NCBI RefSeq assembly: GCF_021729145.1
Contig: NZ_JAJSLW010000019.1
Coordinates: 1-64,000 of the forward strand
Direction of reading: 5' to 3'
Source: Membranihabitans maritimus
GTDB taxonomy: Bacteria; Bacteroidota; Bacteroidia; Chitinophagales; Saprospiraceae
DNA length: 64,000 nucleotides
Shown: in pieces, positions 1 through 9,215 of the stretch
Layout of the letters: every line of letters begins with the position of its first letter
Numbering within the stretch: the first letter of the stretch is position 1
Notes under the pieces: model-generated
Database searches by the model: none
Seen by the model: the letters and a program-made list of their open reading frames with translations, nothing else
Told to the model about the DNA's origin: nothing
Translations under genes and position numbers: made by a program

Positions 1-177
1 TGTCTTTTTCATTCTGCAGTTTAATTTATGATTTTTTTTTCATTTTTAAACTGTCTCATTTTTAGGGAAGGCTACAATCCCGCTTTTTCATGACCAACCT
101 AAAGGCTTTCGGTAGAATATTGGCTAGTATTGATAGCTGATTACAGACGATGGGTCATTCTAAATTTTTATCTATTT

Positions 178-1296
178 TTATATATCCTTGTAATAACAGA
201 TCCGTTTTTTGTGCAGTCGGAATTTATATTCCTTCCAGAGATTACGGACATTCATATTATTCTCTTGTTCGGGATTACTTTCCACTTTTTTGATTCCATT
301 TTTTATGTATTGTTTGAGGATCTTTTCAAAAATAATTGAGGTAATACCTTTCTGTTGGTAGTCGGGATGAATGGCAATTAATAGCATTTCAGCGCGGTCA
401 TTGTATCTGGATGCATTCCATAAATAGTAAAAACCAAAAGGGAATAATAAACCCTTTGCTTTTTGAAGTGCTTTGGTGTAGGAAGGCAATGTCAATCCAA
501 ATCCGATGAGCTTGCCATTTTGATCGTTGACCAGCGAAATATATTCCTTATTGATCATCGGGATATATTTCTTAAAATAATAGTCTTTTATCTCTTTGGA
601 GAGAGGGACAAATCCCGGAAGATGGGCATAGCATATATTTATTAATTGGATGATTTGACGCGCTTGCTCTAGTTTTTCGTTTTTAGAATTAAAGCTGGCA
701 TAATGGAGGTTGTAGCGATTGCGAACAAGTTCTGAAAACTTTATGATTTTTTCAGGGATTTTATTGGGGACGGTAAATTCATGTTCCAGCCATTTGAGGT
801 AGGTTTTATACCCACATTGGACAATAAAGTCGCGATAATAAGGAAAGTTGTAAATGGTAGAAGCATTGGACAATTCCTCAAAACCTTCTGTCAGCAAACC
901 GGCGGCATCGAGATTTGTATAACCGAAAGGGCCGATCAATTTTTTTATTTCTTTACTTCGAGCCCAATCTTCACCGGCTTTGAGAAGAGATCGACATACC
1001 TCGATATCCTTTATGAAATCAATTTTATTGAACCGGCCGACTTTCTCCCCGGAAAATTCAATTTCATGGTAATTGATAATAATTTGCATTCGGCCTACTA
1101 CCTCACCGGTATTATTTTTAGCCAGGAACATTTTTGTCTCGATTCCCGGGTCTATTTGAGGAATATCCGTAAGATAACTTCTTTCATCACTTTTGATAGG
1201 GGGTGCCCAATATTTATTATCCTTATAGAGGTCATACGGCAATTGTATGAAAAGGTCCAGATCCGTCTTATTCTCTACATGTACAATCTCAATCAT
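178..1296 (-). CDS. GNAT-type acyltransferase-like protein
   Basis: The 372-residue protein has a C-terminal half with GNAT character: residues about 290-330 carry an AEMLLIAIHPDYQQKGI-like stretch, the usual beta4/acetyl-CoA pyrophosphate loop (here Q-x-K-G-I). The N-terminal half holds a second acyltransferase-like segment with the phrase IGPFGYTNLDAAGLL. Proteins of this size and double layout are common in Bacteroidota and have no assigned substrate. No signal peptide or membrane segment is visible, so it is probably cytoplasmic. It stands alone, about 150 bp downstream of the thioredoxin-fold gene on the same strand. The fold is fairly sure; the substrate is unknown. Confidence 0.75.
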   Translation of the reverse strand: MIEIVHVENKTDLDLFIQLPYDLYKDNKYWAPPIKSDERSYLTDIPQIDPGIETKMFLAKNNTGEVVGRMQIIINYHEIEFSGEKVGRFNKIDFIKDIEVCRSLLKAGEDWARSKEIKKLIGPFGYTNLDAAGLLTEGFEELSNASTIYNFPYYRDFIVQCGYKTYLKWLEHEFTVPNKIPEKIIKFSELVRNRYNLHYASFNSKNEKLEQARQIIQLINICYAHLPGFVPLSKEIKDYYFKKYIPMINKEYISLVNDQNGKLIGFGLTLPSYTKALQKAKGLLFPFGFYYLWNASRYNDRAEMLLIAIHPDYQQKGITSIIFEKILKQYIKNGIKKVESNPEQENNMNVRNLWKEYKFRLHKKRICYYKDI

Positions 1297-1452
1297 CCCA
1301 TTTATTATAATAAGAACCCAGTAAAAATTGAAATAAAGATTAGGGTAAAAAAGTCGGTCTCTATATCCGTTCCGGATAAAGAGAACAAAATCGTTTGGCT
1401 GTCTATCCGAATCTTAGTACGCAGGACCAGCCATCAGGAACCAAAAATGAAA

Positions 1453-1959
1453 TTAGCTTTTATTCTTGTGCTTTTCTACCAATGGCTTTAGTTGTTGCAG
1501 TAATTGTTGGGGTTGTTGATATCCCTTGAGAATTTTAACTCTTTTAAATTCGGCATCCAAAACGACAAATGACGGGTAGGAAAGTTGTCCTTTTAGCAAA
1601 GAATAAGCCAACTGGTGAATGCCATTTCTCCCTGCATCGACCCATTCAAATGTTTTTCCAGCGAACTGGATCTGTTCTTTTTGTTCTGCGTCTAACTTTA
1701 CATTATGGAAATTGTCATTCATAAAAGATTTGACGGTTTCATCGGTAAATGTCTTTTTATCCATTACTTTACACCATCCACACCAATCCGTGTACACATC
1801 GATGAAAATTAATTTTTTATCGGAATCATTTTCTTTCACAGCTTCCTCAAAAGAAAGCCATTCAATGCTATCTGCTTTTGACTTGTTATTGACATGGGTA
1901 AATGCTGAAATACTTAGCAGCCCAAGTAAAACAAAAGGGGTAAATATCCATTTTTTCAT
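1453..1959 (-). CDS. Secreted thioredoxin-fold protein
   Basis: The protein has 168 residues. An N-terminal signal peptide (residues 1-20, hydrophobic FVLLGLLSISAFT) is followed by a thioredoxin fold with the redox-active motif W-C-G-W-C-K at about residue 58 and the cis-proline region LSYPSFVVLD near 130. This fits the periplasmic thioredoxin/DUF255-like group that reduces or isomerises disulfides in exported proteins. It ends about 7 bp before the BrkB gene starts reading the same way, so the two may be co-transcribed. Both catalytic cysteines are present. The family is confident; the partner protein is unknown. Confidence 0.85.
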   Translation of the reverse strand: MKKWIFTPFVLLGLLSISAFTHVNNKSKADSIEWLSFEEAVKENDSDKKLIFIDVYTDWCGWCKVMDKKTFTDETVKSFMNDNFHNVKLDAEQKEQIQFAGKTFEWVDAGRNGIHQLAYSLLKGQLSYPSFVVLDAEFKRVKILKGYQQPQQLLQQLKPLVEKHKNKS

Positions 1960-1966
1960 ATTAAAA

Positions 1967-2944
1967 TCATTTTGTATTTAGATAGTCTCGTTTATTATTT
2001 CTTTTCAACGCTGAATAATCATTAATTGTTCCTAAATCGCGATTTAGCGCTATACTCGCATTGATTTCGAAACCGATAAGTAAGATAAAACAATTTAATT
2101 CAATCCATACCATCATAACTATAACGGCGCCAATAGATCCATATATTTTATTATAGCTGCCGAAATTATTGACATAAAAGGCAAAACCCAGGGAAGTGGC
2201 TATGATTAGGACGGTAGCAAGCGTTGTTCCAGGGGTGAGGTATCCTGTTTTTTTTCGAAAAGGAGGGGCATATCGATATATTACCGCGACCATTGAATAA
2301 AAGATTAAAAAGGTCAAACACCAATTGGCCATTGTAATTAAAGGTCTGAAATATTGGGCTTTAATAAGATAGGTAAAAATGTAGTTCAGTATAAAGTCGG
2401 ATGATATGACCATGATCACTGAAGAAACCATAAACAAGAACAGTAATCCCGTTAGCCAAATAGCAATAAATCGTTTTTCAAAAAAATTTCTGGTCTTGAA
2501 GGTCGTATCAAAGCTTTTCTCGAAGCCTGTCATCATGTTCATTACGCCATTGGAAGAAAAATATACCATGAGTAAAAAAGACAATGACAATAGGTTGCCA
2601 CGTTGGATCATACTAAGATCTTTGATCGTCTCACCCAGCCATTCTTCAGTACTCTGAGGCAGGAATTCAAAAATGAAATTGTATAAGATGGTATCAAAAT
2701 TAGCGATTGGGATATACGGAACCAAAGATACAAGTAAAATCAGTGCGGGAAATAAAGACAGGAAAAAACTAAAGGCCATAGAGTTTGCCCTTACTCCTAT
2801 ATTGCCTTCCATCCATTCGTAGTAGAGCAGTCTGCATACATCCCAGACCGGTACCTTTTGAAATCCCGGCAGGGAAGTGGTTTGTGCCCAGTGTGAAAAG
2901 CGTTGTACCGTTTTATTGGATAGAATTTTATCTTTTAATCCCAA
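1967..2944 (-). CDS. YihY/BrkB family inner-membrane protein
   Basis: The protein has 325 residues and about six hydrophobic segments, starting with SFFLSLFPALILLVSLVPYI near residue 65. The family hallmark R-A-N-S-M-A-F-S-F-F lies at about residue 52 and the glycine-rich YGSIGAVIVMMVWIELNCF near 270. BrkB/YihY proteins were once called RNase BN, but that activity is not theirs; their role in the envelope is unclear. The only in-frame start is a TTG at 2944, because an in-frame stop lies just upstream and no ATG exists before the conserved region. It lies between the thioesterase and the thioredoxin-fold gene on the same strand. Confidence 0.85.
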   Translation of the reverse strand: MGLKDKILSNKTVQRFSHWAQTTSLPGFQKVPVWDVCRLLYYEWMEGNIGVRANSMAFSFFLSLFPALILLVSLVPYIPIANFDTILYNFIFEFLPQSTEEWLGETIKDLSMIQRGNLLSLSFLLMVYFSSNGVMNMMTGFEKSFDTTFKTRNFFEKRFIAIWLTGLLFLFMVSSVIMVISSDFILNYIFTYLIKAQYFRPLITMANWCLTFLIFYSMVAVIYRYAPPFRKKTGYLTPGTTLATVLIIATSLGFAFYVNNFGSYNKIYGSIGAVIVMMVWIELNCFILLIGFEINASIALNRDLGTINDYSALKRNNKRDYLNTK

Positions 2945-2953
2945 AGTTTTATT

Positions 2954-3424
2954 TTAATTAGATAAATTATCAATTTCTGCTAATTTATCAAGAATAAAGC
3001 GCGGTGTAGGGATTCTTTTACCACTATTTTTGTCTACAAAGCAAAGTTTTACAATGCCCTGGTTGAGTAATTTTGATTTTTCATTGTAAATATTGGTGTC
3101 AAAAACGATTTCCTTTTTAGTCAGGATTTTGATTTTTGTCCGGAGTGTGAGTAAGTCGTCGTATTTAGCAGGTCTGAGATAGCGTACCTGAAGGGATATG
3201 ACGGGCATCATAATTCCATTCTCTTCCAGGCTTTTGTATTCTATACCCAGTTCTCTCATGGTCTCCGTTCTTCCGATTTCGTAAAACCTTGCATAATTGC
3301 CGTAATAGACAAATCCCATCTGGTCGGTTTCACTGTAACGGACTCGGACGGTAAAATTGAAAGTGTTTTTAATTGCCACTAATCTTTTATTTTTTACAGG
3401 ACGTTGGCCCGTATTTTTTTCCAA
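2954..3424 (-). CDS. YbgC/FcbC-type acyl-CoA thioesterase
   Basis: This is a hotdog-fold thioesterase with the conserved V-R-Y-S-E-T-D-Q-M-G-F-V-Y-Y-G-N-Y block, which contains the catalytic Asp of the 4-hydroxybenzoyl-CoA thioesterase group. It hydrolyses acyl-CoA thioesters; the physiological substrate cannot be told. The open frame begins at a TTG at 3424, overlapping the symporter gene by 31 bp. A GTG at about 3379 would give a protein of more usual length for the family, and no ATG precedes the active-site block. The start is therefore uncertain, the family is not. Confidence 0.85.
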   Translation of the reverse strand: MEKNTGQRPVKNKRLVAIKNTFNFTVRVRYSETDQMGFVYYGNYARFYEIGRTETMRELGIEYKSLEENGIMMPVISLQVRYLRPAKYDDLLTLRTKIKILTKKEIVFDTNIYNEKSKLLNQGIVKLCFVDKNSGKRIPTPRFILDKLAEIDNLSN

Positions 3425-5178
3425 ATCCAGATAAGCGCTATAGTGGATACGATGGATACTACTGTATACCCAATGGCCCAGGTCGTTTCACCATAGATAT
3501 AATTACCGGTCGCAAATAAAGTGGAGAAAATGAGGATAGAGCCAATCAGCATTGCCAAAATGCCATCGGGGACAGTCCATTTTAGTTTTTTATCGATATC
3601 CAGTCCTTCGGATTTAGCATCCACCCGGATTTTTTCCCATCCGGGACCTCCGGGTTGAATTTTATTATAAAAATTATAGAGGGTTTCTTTCTTTTCAGGT
3701 TTGGTTATGAAAGTAGCCGTTACCCAAATTATGGTAGTAAATAGAACGATCCATAGAAACTTATACGATGGATTCCAACTTTCGGGATATAAACCGAAAT
3801 TGAACATAATCGTAATAATACCACTGGCAAACATGGCTGTGATTTCACTCCAGGCATTGATTCTCCACCAAAACCAACGAAGCAAAAATATCAATCCGGT
3901 ACCCGCTCCAAAAGCGATAATAATGTCAAAAATTTGTAAAGCATTGGTCAAAACTAAAGATAAACCCGCAGATAGAACCATTAGAATAACGGTACAAATT
4001 CTACCCACACGCACCAATTCTTTTTCTGTGCTTTCGGGCCTTACAAATCGCTTGTAAAAATCATTTACAAGATAAGAGGCTCCCCAGTTTAATTGCGTGG
4101 ATATGGTAGACATATAGGCTGAAATTAAACTGGCTAGAACGATGCCGATAAATCCTTTGGGTAAAAAGGTCAACATGGCGGGATAGGCCAGGTCATTTCC
4201 TATTTTATCTTCCGTAATGTTGGGGAAAGCAGATCGTAATGAATCCAGGTCGGGAAAGACTACAAGCGAGCATAACGCTACAATAATCCAGGGCCAGGGA
4301 CGTAATGCGTAGTGGAGGGCATTGAAAAAGAAGGTTGCGCCAATGGCGTGATTTTCATCTTTGGCCGCCAACATACGCTGGGCAATATATCCGCCACCAC
4401 CGGGTTCTGCACCGGGATACCAGGAATTCCACCACTGGACAGCGAATGGTATGATAAACAAGGTGATCATTGTTTCCTTATTGGTCAGGTCGGGAAAGAT
4501 GTTCATTTTCTCCACCACATTCGTATGGGTAAACAAGTTTTCAAGGGATCCGATTTTCGGGTGGTCGATGGCAAAATAAGCAGCTGATATGGCACCGACC
4601 ATAGCTACAAAAAACAGTATAAAGTCCGTATATACGACGCCTTTGAATCCTCCCATTGAACTAAAAACCACGGTAATTACAGAGGCTATACCGATGGTTT
4701 GTAAAGGTGTCAGGCCCAGCATAATTCCCCCTATCTTAATGGCTGCAAGGGATACCGCAGACATCGCCAGTACATTGAAAAACAAACCGAGAAATACAGA
4801 GCGAAACCCCCGAAGGAACTTGGCCGCTTTTCCCGAATAGCGCAATTCGTAAAATTCTATATCTGTAGTTACGTTGGATTTTCTCCACAATTTGGCGTAG
4901 ACGAATACGGTCATCATCCCAGTGAGTAAAAAGATCCACCAGGTCCAGTTTCCGCTAACTCCGTCCTTTCGCACGATATCTGTGACCAGGTTTGGGGTAT
5001 CTGTTGAAAAGGTGGTAGCCACCATGGACATTCCCAATAACCACCAGGGCATGTTTCGGCCAGATAAAAAATATTCGGACGAATTTTTACCGGATTTTTT
5101 TGATACCCAAAGTCCAATGAACAATGTGACAAATAGAAAAAATACGATAATTCCCCAGTCAAGTGTAGAAATATTCAT
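3394..5178 (-). CDS. Sodium:solute symporter (SSS family)
   Basis: The 594-residue protein has about 13-14 hydrophobic segments, beginning with TLDWGIIVFFLFVTLFIGLW at residue 5. The SSS signature is visible: SEYFLSGRNMPWWLLGMSMVATTFSTDTP around residues 34-62, then the GGFKGVVYTDFILFF segment near 176. It would couple sodium entry to uptake of a sugar or organic acid; the substrate cannot be read from sequence. It is the first gene of a minus-strand run (symporter, thioesterase, BrkB, thioredoxin-fold) and is divergent from the nucleotidyltransferase operon across about 240 bp, a likely bidirectional promoter region. Confidence 0.92.
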   Translation of the reverse strand: MNISTLDWGIIVFFLFVTLFIGLWVSKKSGKNSSEYFLSGRNMPWWLLGMSMVATTFSTDTPNLVTDIVRKDGVSGNWTWWIFLLTGMMTVFVYAKLWRKSNVTTDIEFYELRYSGKAAKFLRGFRSVFLGLFFNVLAMSAVSLAAIKIGGIMLGLTPLQTIGIASVITVVFSSMGGFKGVVYTDFILFFVAMVGAISAAYFAIDHPKIGSLENLFTHTNVVEKMNIFPDLTNKETMITLFIIPFAVQWWNSWYPGAEPGGGGYIAQRMLAAKDENHAIGATFFFNALHYALRPWPWIIVALCSLVVFPDLDSLRSAFPNITEDKIGNDLAYPAMLTFLPKGFIGIVLASLISAYMSTISTQLNWGASYLVNDFYKRFVRPESTEKELVRVGRICTVILMVLSAGLSLVLTNALQIFDIIIAFGAGTGLIFLLRWFWWRINAWSEITAMFASGIITIMFNFGLYPESWNPSYKFLWIVLFTTIIWVTATFITKPEKKETLYNFYNKIQPGGPGWEKIRVDAKSEGLDIDKKLKWTVPDGILAMLIGSILIFSTLFATGNYIYGETTWAIGYTVVSIVSTIALIWIWKKIRANVL

Positions 5179-5416
5179 AGTTGTTGGTGTTTAAGTCGTT
5201 TCCTCAAATTTATTCCTTTCACCGCCTTTTCTCCAGATACTGTACAGAGTGCAGCGTCATGTTGTGTTATACCCCTAATGTAGGAGTAGTTATTGGTTTA
5301 AGCGCGTTAAATTTAAAAAAATAGAATAAAATTCATGTGGGCGAACACAGAAAATTTAATATTTTGTTTACGAAAAATTACTTAACTTTTCTCAATTTAA
5401 AAATTAAACGATATTT

Positions 5417-6319
5417 ATGAGTGACAAAATCACTTTAGTAGTACTAGCAGCAGGAATGGGTAGTAGATTTGGAGGTTTGAAACAAATGGAGCCGCTGGGG
5501 CCCAATGGAGAGACATTATTAGATTACTCGGTTTACGATGCCTATCACGCTGGATTTCGGAAAGTAGTATTTGTAATCAGGGACTTTTTTGCAGATGATT
5601 TTAAAGAGCAGATAGGAAGTAAAATTGAGGAGTATATGGAAGTGGAGTATGTGTTTCAGGATGTCAATGTAGAAGTTCCCGGTGTAGATGGAATTGTGGA
5701 AAGGGAGAAGCCCTGGGGGACGAACCATGCTGTTTTGGTTTGCAAAGATGTGGTTGATGAACCATTTGCCGTTATTAATTCTGATGATTATTACGGGAAA
5801 GATGGGTTTTACAAAGTGGCTAAATTTTTGAAAGAGGATGTTACCCCCGAGCGATATTCTCTGATCGGATATATCCTTAAGAATACATTATCAGATTCCG
5901 GAACTGTAAACAGGGGAGTATGTAAGACAGATGAGAAGGGAAACTTAGTGTCAATTGAGGAAACCTTGAAGATTGCCCGTAATGAGGAAGGAGAAGTTAT
6001 ACGCGGTGATAAAGGTACCGAACTGGATGAAGATTCGATTGTATCTATGAACTTTTGGGGTTTCCATCCTACCTATTTCGAGAAATTGGAGAAAGGTTTT
6101 CGCGAATTTGTAGCTGCGAATAAAGATCATTCCAAAGCTGAGTATTATATTCCTGTTCTAATTGATGAAATGATCAATAGCGGTGAAATTGTATTGAATG
6201 TCATTCCTTCGCACGATAACTGGTACGGTGTAACATACAAGGAAGATGCCGGAAAAGTCAAAAAAGCATTTAAGGAATTGCACGATAACGGGGCTTATCC
6301 CGAGACGCTCGAAATATAG
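5417..6319 (+). CDS. NDP-sugar-pyrophosphorylase-like nucleotidyltransferase
   Basis: The 300-residue protein has the N-terminal nucleotide-binding signature V-L-A-A-G-M-G-S-R-F-G-G-L-K-Q at residues 9-23 and the metal-binding INSDDYYG near 118. It belongs to the sugar-1-phosphate nucleotidyltransferase superfamily, which makes NDP-sugars from NTP and sugar phosphate. The exact nucleotide and sugar are not evident. It is the first gene of a tight three-gene plus-strand operon: the next gene starts at the base after its stop codon. Confidence 0.85.
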   Translation: MSDKITLVVLAAGMGSRFGGLKQMEPLGPNGETLLDYSVYDAYHAGFRKVVFVIRDFFADDFKEQIGSKIEEYMEVEYVFQDVNVEVPGVDGIVEREKPWGTNHAVLVCKDVVDEPFAVINSDDYYGKDGFYKVAKFLKEDVTPERYSLIGYILKNTLSDSGTVNRGVCKTDEKGNLVSIEETLKIARNEEGEVIRGDKGTELDEDSIVSMNFWGFHPTYFEKLEKGFREFVAANKDHSKAEYYIPVLIDEMINSGEIVLNVIPSHDNWYGVTYKEDAGKVKKAFKELHDNGAYPETLEI

Positions 6320-6550
6320 ATGAATCATCGGTCTGCAGGAATAGGAATCGTTATTGCCGGTGTTTTGATTATAGCTGTTGGTGCTTTAATTTACTTTACG
6401 GGGTTTCGATGGATTTCTTGGTTTGGGAATTTGCCAGGTGATATTCGTATCGAAAATGAGAACAGCCGGTTTTATTTCCCCATTGTATCCATGATTCTTG
6501 TGTCCATTATATTGAGTGTGGTCATGAAAGTACTTAATAAAATTTTATGA
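6320..6550 (+). CDS. DUF2905-like small membrane protein
   Basis: The 76-residue protein has two predicted membrane helices: residues about 5-27 (GIGIVIAGVLIIAVGALIYF) and about 50-72. Between them lies the family's conserved loop W-F-G-N-L-P-G-D-I-R-I-E. Function is unknown for the family. It starts directly after the nucleotidyltransferase stop and its own end overlaps the start of the NDH-2 gene by four bases (ATGA), so translation of the three is probably coupled. Confidence 0.85.
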   Translation: MNHRSAGIGIVIAGVLIIAVGALIYFTGFRWISWFGNLPGDIRIENENSRFYFPIVSMILVSIILSVVMKVLNKIL

Positions 6551-7863
6551 GTAGCCGAGAAGAGGATTTAAATATCCCTGCGTCCAGTGATCCCAGGGTA
6601 GTAGTGTTGGGAGCTGGTTTTGGTGGGTTGACTTTTGTCCGTAAGTTCCGGAACAGTGGGTATCAGGTAGTATTAATTGACCGCAATAATTTTCACCAGT
6701 TTCAACCGCTGTTTTATCAGGTAGCCATGGCTGGGTTGGAACCCAGCGCTATCGCTTTCCCGATTCGAAAAGTATTTCAGAAAAGAGAGAATGTTTTCGT
6801 CCGGCAGGCAGAAATTCTGGAAGTGGATCCGGAAGAGCGATTGGTTGTTACCGATCGCGGGAATGTGCAATTTGATTTCCTGGTAATAGGGATAGGGGCT
6901 GTAACTAATTTTTTCAATAACGAAGCTATAGCGCAAAAGAGTTATTCTCTTAAGACCCTGGGTGAATCGCTGGGAATCCGAAACCGGATTTTTGAGGATT
7001 TTGAAGAGTCACTGATGTCGCGGAATTATAATGATCGGCAAAAATTAATAGATTTTGTTATTGTAGGAGGGGGTCCTACCGGAGTAGAAATGGCCGGTGC
7101 ACTGGCAGAAATGAAACGGTATATTATACCAAAAGATTACAGGGAATTGGACCCCGGGGAGGTGGATATTTACCTGGTTCAGTCTGGCGAGCATTTATTG
7201 CCGGGAATGCGGCCGGAAAGTCAGCAGCGTGCTGAACGATATCTCTCGGATATGGGCGTTACTCTGATCCTGAATGACAGGGTTGTGGATTATGACGGAG
7301 AAAGTGTATTTCTCAAAAATGGAGATCCGATATTAGCTGAAAAATTGATTTGGGCTGCAGGGGTTCGTTGTCCGGAGGTGCCGGGATTGTCCGGGGAAGA
7401 GCAAGTAGATAATAAAGGGCGTTTTTTAGTCGATCAGCATTGTAGGGTGAAGGGTTTTGAAAATATATTTGCTGTAGGGGATATAGCACGGATGGACACA
7501 GACGATTACCCATACGGGCACCCTCAGGTAGCCCAGGTTGCATTACAGATGGCTTCCTATGTGGCATCTTTTCTGGATAAAAGGGGGCACTCAAAAGAGA
7601 AAAAGCCATTTGTTTATAAAGATAAAGGCGCTTTGGCTACTATAGGTAGAAATAAGGCGGTAGCCGATTTACCCCGGTTTTCCCTGGGAGGGTTTTTAGC
7701 CTGGTTAATATGGCTTTGGGTTCATTTATATGCATTGATCGGGACGCGGAATAAATTGATAGTGGTTATTAATTGGATGTGGAATTATTTCACGTATGAT
7801 ACGGCCCTTCGCCTGATCATTAAGCAAAAGGGGAATTCAGCAGAGGCAAAACAGGAGTCCTAA
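6547..7863 (+). CDS. Type II NADH dehydrogenase (NDH-2)
   Basis: The 438-residue flavoprotein has two Rossmann dinucleotide folds: VVVLGAGFGGL at residues 19-29 for FAD and DFVIVGGGPTGVEMAGALAE at about 173-192 for NADH. The FAD-closing motif NIFAVGDIA lies near 310. A hydrophobic, amphipathic C-terminal tail (LAWLIWLWVHLYALIGTRN) fits membrane docking. NDH-2 passes electrons from NADH to quinone without pumping protons. It is the third gene of the operon, overlapping the DUF2905 gene by 4 bp. Length and motifs match the family well. Confidence 0.92.
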   Translation: MSSREEDLNIPASSDPRVVVLGAGFGGLTFVRKFRNSGYQVVLIDRNNFHQFQPLFYQVAMAGLEPSAIAFPIRKVFQKRENVFVRQAEILEVDPEERLVVTDRGNVQFDFLVIGIGAVTNFFNNEAIAQKSYSLKTLGESLGIRNRIFEDFEESLMSRNYNDRQKLIDFVIVGGGPTGVEMAGALAEMKRYIIPKDYRELDPGEVDIYLVQSGEHLLPGMRPESQQRAERYLSDMGVTLILNDRVVDYDGESVFLKNGDPILAEKLIWAAGVRCPEVPGLSGEEQVDNKGRFLVDQHCRVKGFENIFAVGDIARMDTDDYPYGHPQVAQVALQMASYVASFLDKRGHSKEKKPFVYKDKGALATIGRNKAVADLPRFSLGGFLAWLIWLWVHLYALIGTRNKLIVVINWMWNYFTYDTALRLIIKQKGNSAEAKQES

Positions 7864-8299
7864 GCTAGTCCTGGTAGACCATCTATCTAAATAATTTTTG
7901 AAAGCAAGGGCTCCTTTCTCGGTGATGGACTGGATACGATTAGGCATGAGCTCCTGCCTTGGCCGTACCCATGACCTACCATACCATTTGTATGGAAAGT
8001 CTTTCCGCTGAAAGCTTTCCTTAGCAGACGTTTCGTTAAAAATCCTGGCTAATGTGTTGCTATGGGTGTTTGTCCAGCCAGTTGTGTCCTACTTGCGATA
8101 AATATTAATTCAAGTGGTTTTTCCCCTTACGGACGAGACGACATCTATCATTTAATTAATTGTTCTTTAGGTTTATTGGATGCAGTTATGAATGAACCCT
8201 TCTAAACCATAAGTAAAAATATAGTTTTTTGAGGAATGGGTGCTATCCTGCTTTCAATTAATAAAACATAAATGGGTAAAAGGGAATATCACCATGGGA
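7864..8299 (+). other. Gene-free region with possible decayed ORF on the minus strand
   Basis: This is about 436 bp between the convergent ends of the NDH-2 and MarR genes. On the minus strand, roughly 8075 down to 7870, one frame stays open for about 80 codons without an ATG and reads like a protein tail (for example RIQSITEKGALAFKNYLDRW). It may be the end of a lost gene, but I do not recognise it. Nothing else is evident. Confidence 0.3.
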
Positions 8300-8758
8300 T
8301 TAGTATTCCCTAACTTTGTTGAGGATATTATTAAGTTGTTCTATTTCTTCCTCTGAAAGATGAGAAAACTGGCTGACGAGAAATCTTGGAATAAGGTCAT
8401 CTAGTTGTTCCAGGGTAAAATGTCCCTTTTTTGTCAGGGATATGGTTACTTCGCGTTTGTCATTAGGGGAGGGGGTCCGTTCAGCGAGTCCTTTGCTGAC
8501 GAGTGCGGTTACTACCCGGGAAGTATTGGCCATCTGATGTACCATCCTTCGTTGGATATCCTTGATATTAATAGGCGTATCATTTTGTCCCCGAACGATA
8601 CTCATAATATTGAATTGGGGGAGATTGATGTCAAATTTTTTAATGACCGATTCTAGCTTTTGGCTGATATACTGTCCGGTGTAAACAATGTTGACATGGA
8701 CTTTTTGTTCTTTGGATTTGAATTTGGATTGCTGAATTTCTTCTTCTATTGTTCTCAT
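8300..8758 (-). CDS. MarR family transcriptional regulator
   Basis: The protein is 152 residues with the chosen ATG start at 8758; the frame can be extended five codons to a TTG. It has a MarR-type winged helix: the recognition region PINIKDIQRRMVHQMANTSR is followed by the wing R-x-x-S-P-N-D-K-R-E-V, with the D-K-R triad typical of MarR proteins. It would bind DNA as a dimer and respond to a small ligand. No divergent target gene lies immediately beside it; the tRNA lies about 200 bp upstream on the other strand. Confidence 0.88.
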   Translation of the reverse strand: MRTIEEEIQQSKFKSKEQKVHVNIVYTGQYISQKLESVIKKFDINLPQFNIMSIVRGQNDTPINIKDIQRRMVHQMANTSRVVTALVSKGLAERTPSPNDKREVTISLTKKGHFTLEQLDDLIPRFLVSQFSHLSEEEIEQLNNILNKVREY

Positions 8759-8962
8759 AATAAATAGGTTCAAATGTTGAACTAATTTTTACGACCTATG
8801 TGAAAAATGTTGAAGACCAACAGCTTTTCACGGTCCCGGTTAATGTATTTTCTCTAGTTTTCAGTATAACAAATAGCCAGCAAAATTAAATTATAGCTAA
8901 ATTACTTGATAAAAACAAGAGTCTTTATATTTTTACGGCTGAAAATACGCTTTAGATTTTCC

Positions 8963-9034
8963 GGTCCCATAGTTCAAGGGATAGAATAGGAGTTTCCTAA
9001 ACTCTAGATCCAGGTTCGAGTCCTGGTGGGACCA
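8963..9034 (+). tRNA. tRNA-Arg (anticodon CCT)
   Basis: This is a 72-nt cloverleaf. The 5' acceptor strand GGTCCCA pairs with TGGGACC at 9027-9033, with discriminator A at 9034. The anticodon stem GGAGT/ACTCT encloses the loop TTCCTAA with anticodon CCT, and the T-arm has GGTTCGAGTC. No CCA is encoded. The last 15 bases are repeated at 22745-22759, so this gene is the integration site of the adjacent element, and its 3' end is restored by the element. Confidence 0.93.
9020..9034 (+). repeat. Left attachment site (tRNA 3' end)
   Basis: GTCCTGGTGGGACCA, the last 15 bases of tRNA-Arg, is identical to 22745-22759. It is taken as the attL core because the recombinase gene and the repeat lie at the far end in the expected arrangement. 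Confidence 0.85.
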
Positions 9035-9215
9035 CTTTTAATAAACGTAACTTCAAGATAGTCAATTTGTTATTTTATTCGCGTGTAAGAGGTGAAAATC
9101 TAGGCACGAAATATCTAAATCTTCTCTCAAAATCTCAATTAATTTTTATTTCTCAAAATCTTCCCTATCTTAATCTTCTATTTTCTGAAATTTTAAAATA
9201 TAACCCTATCCCCAA

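Noticed and set aside
781-1491. 236-codon plus-strand frame opposite the acetyltransferase gene
   Set aside because: It is the antisense shadow of a well-supported gene and shows no domain.
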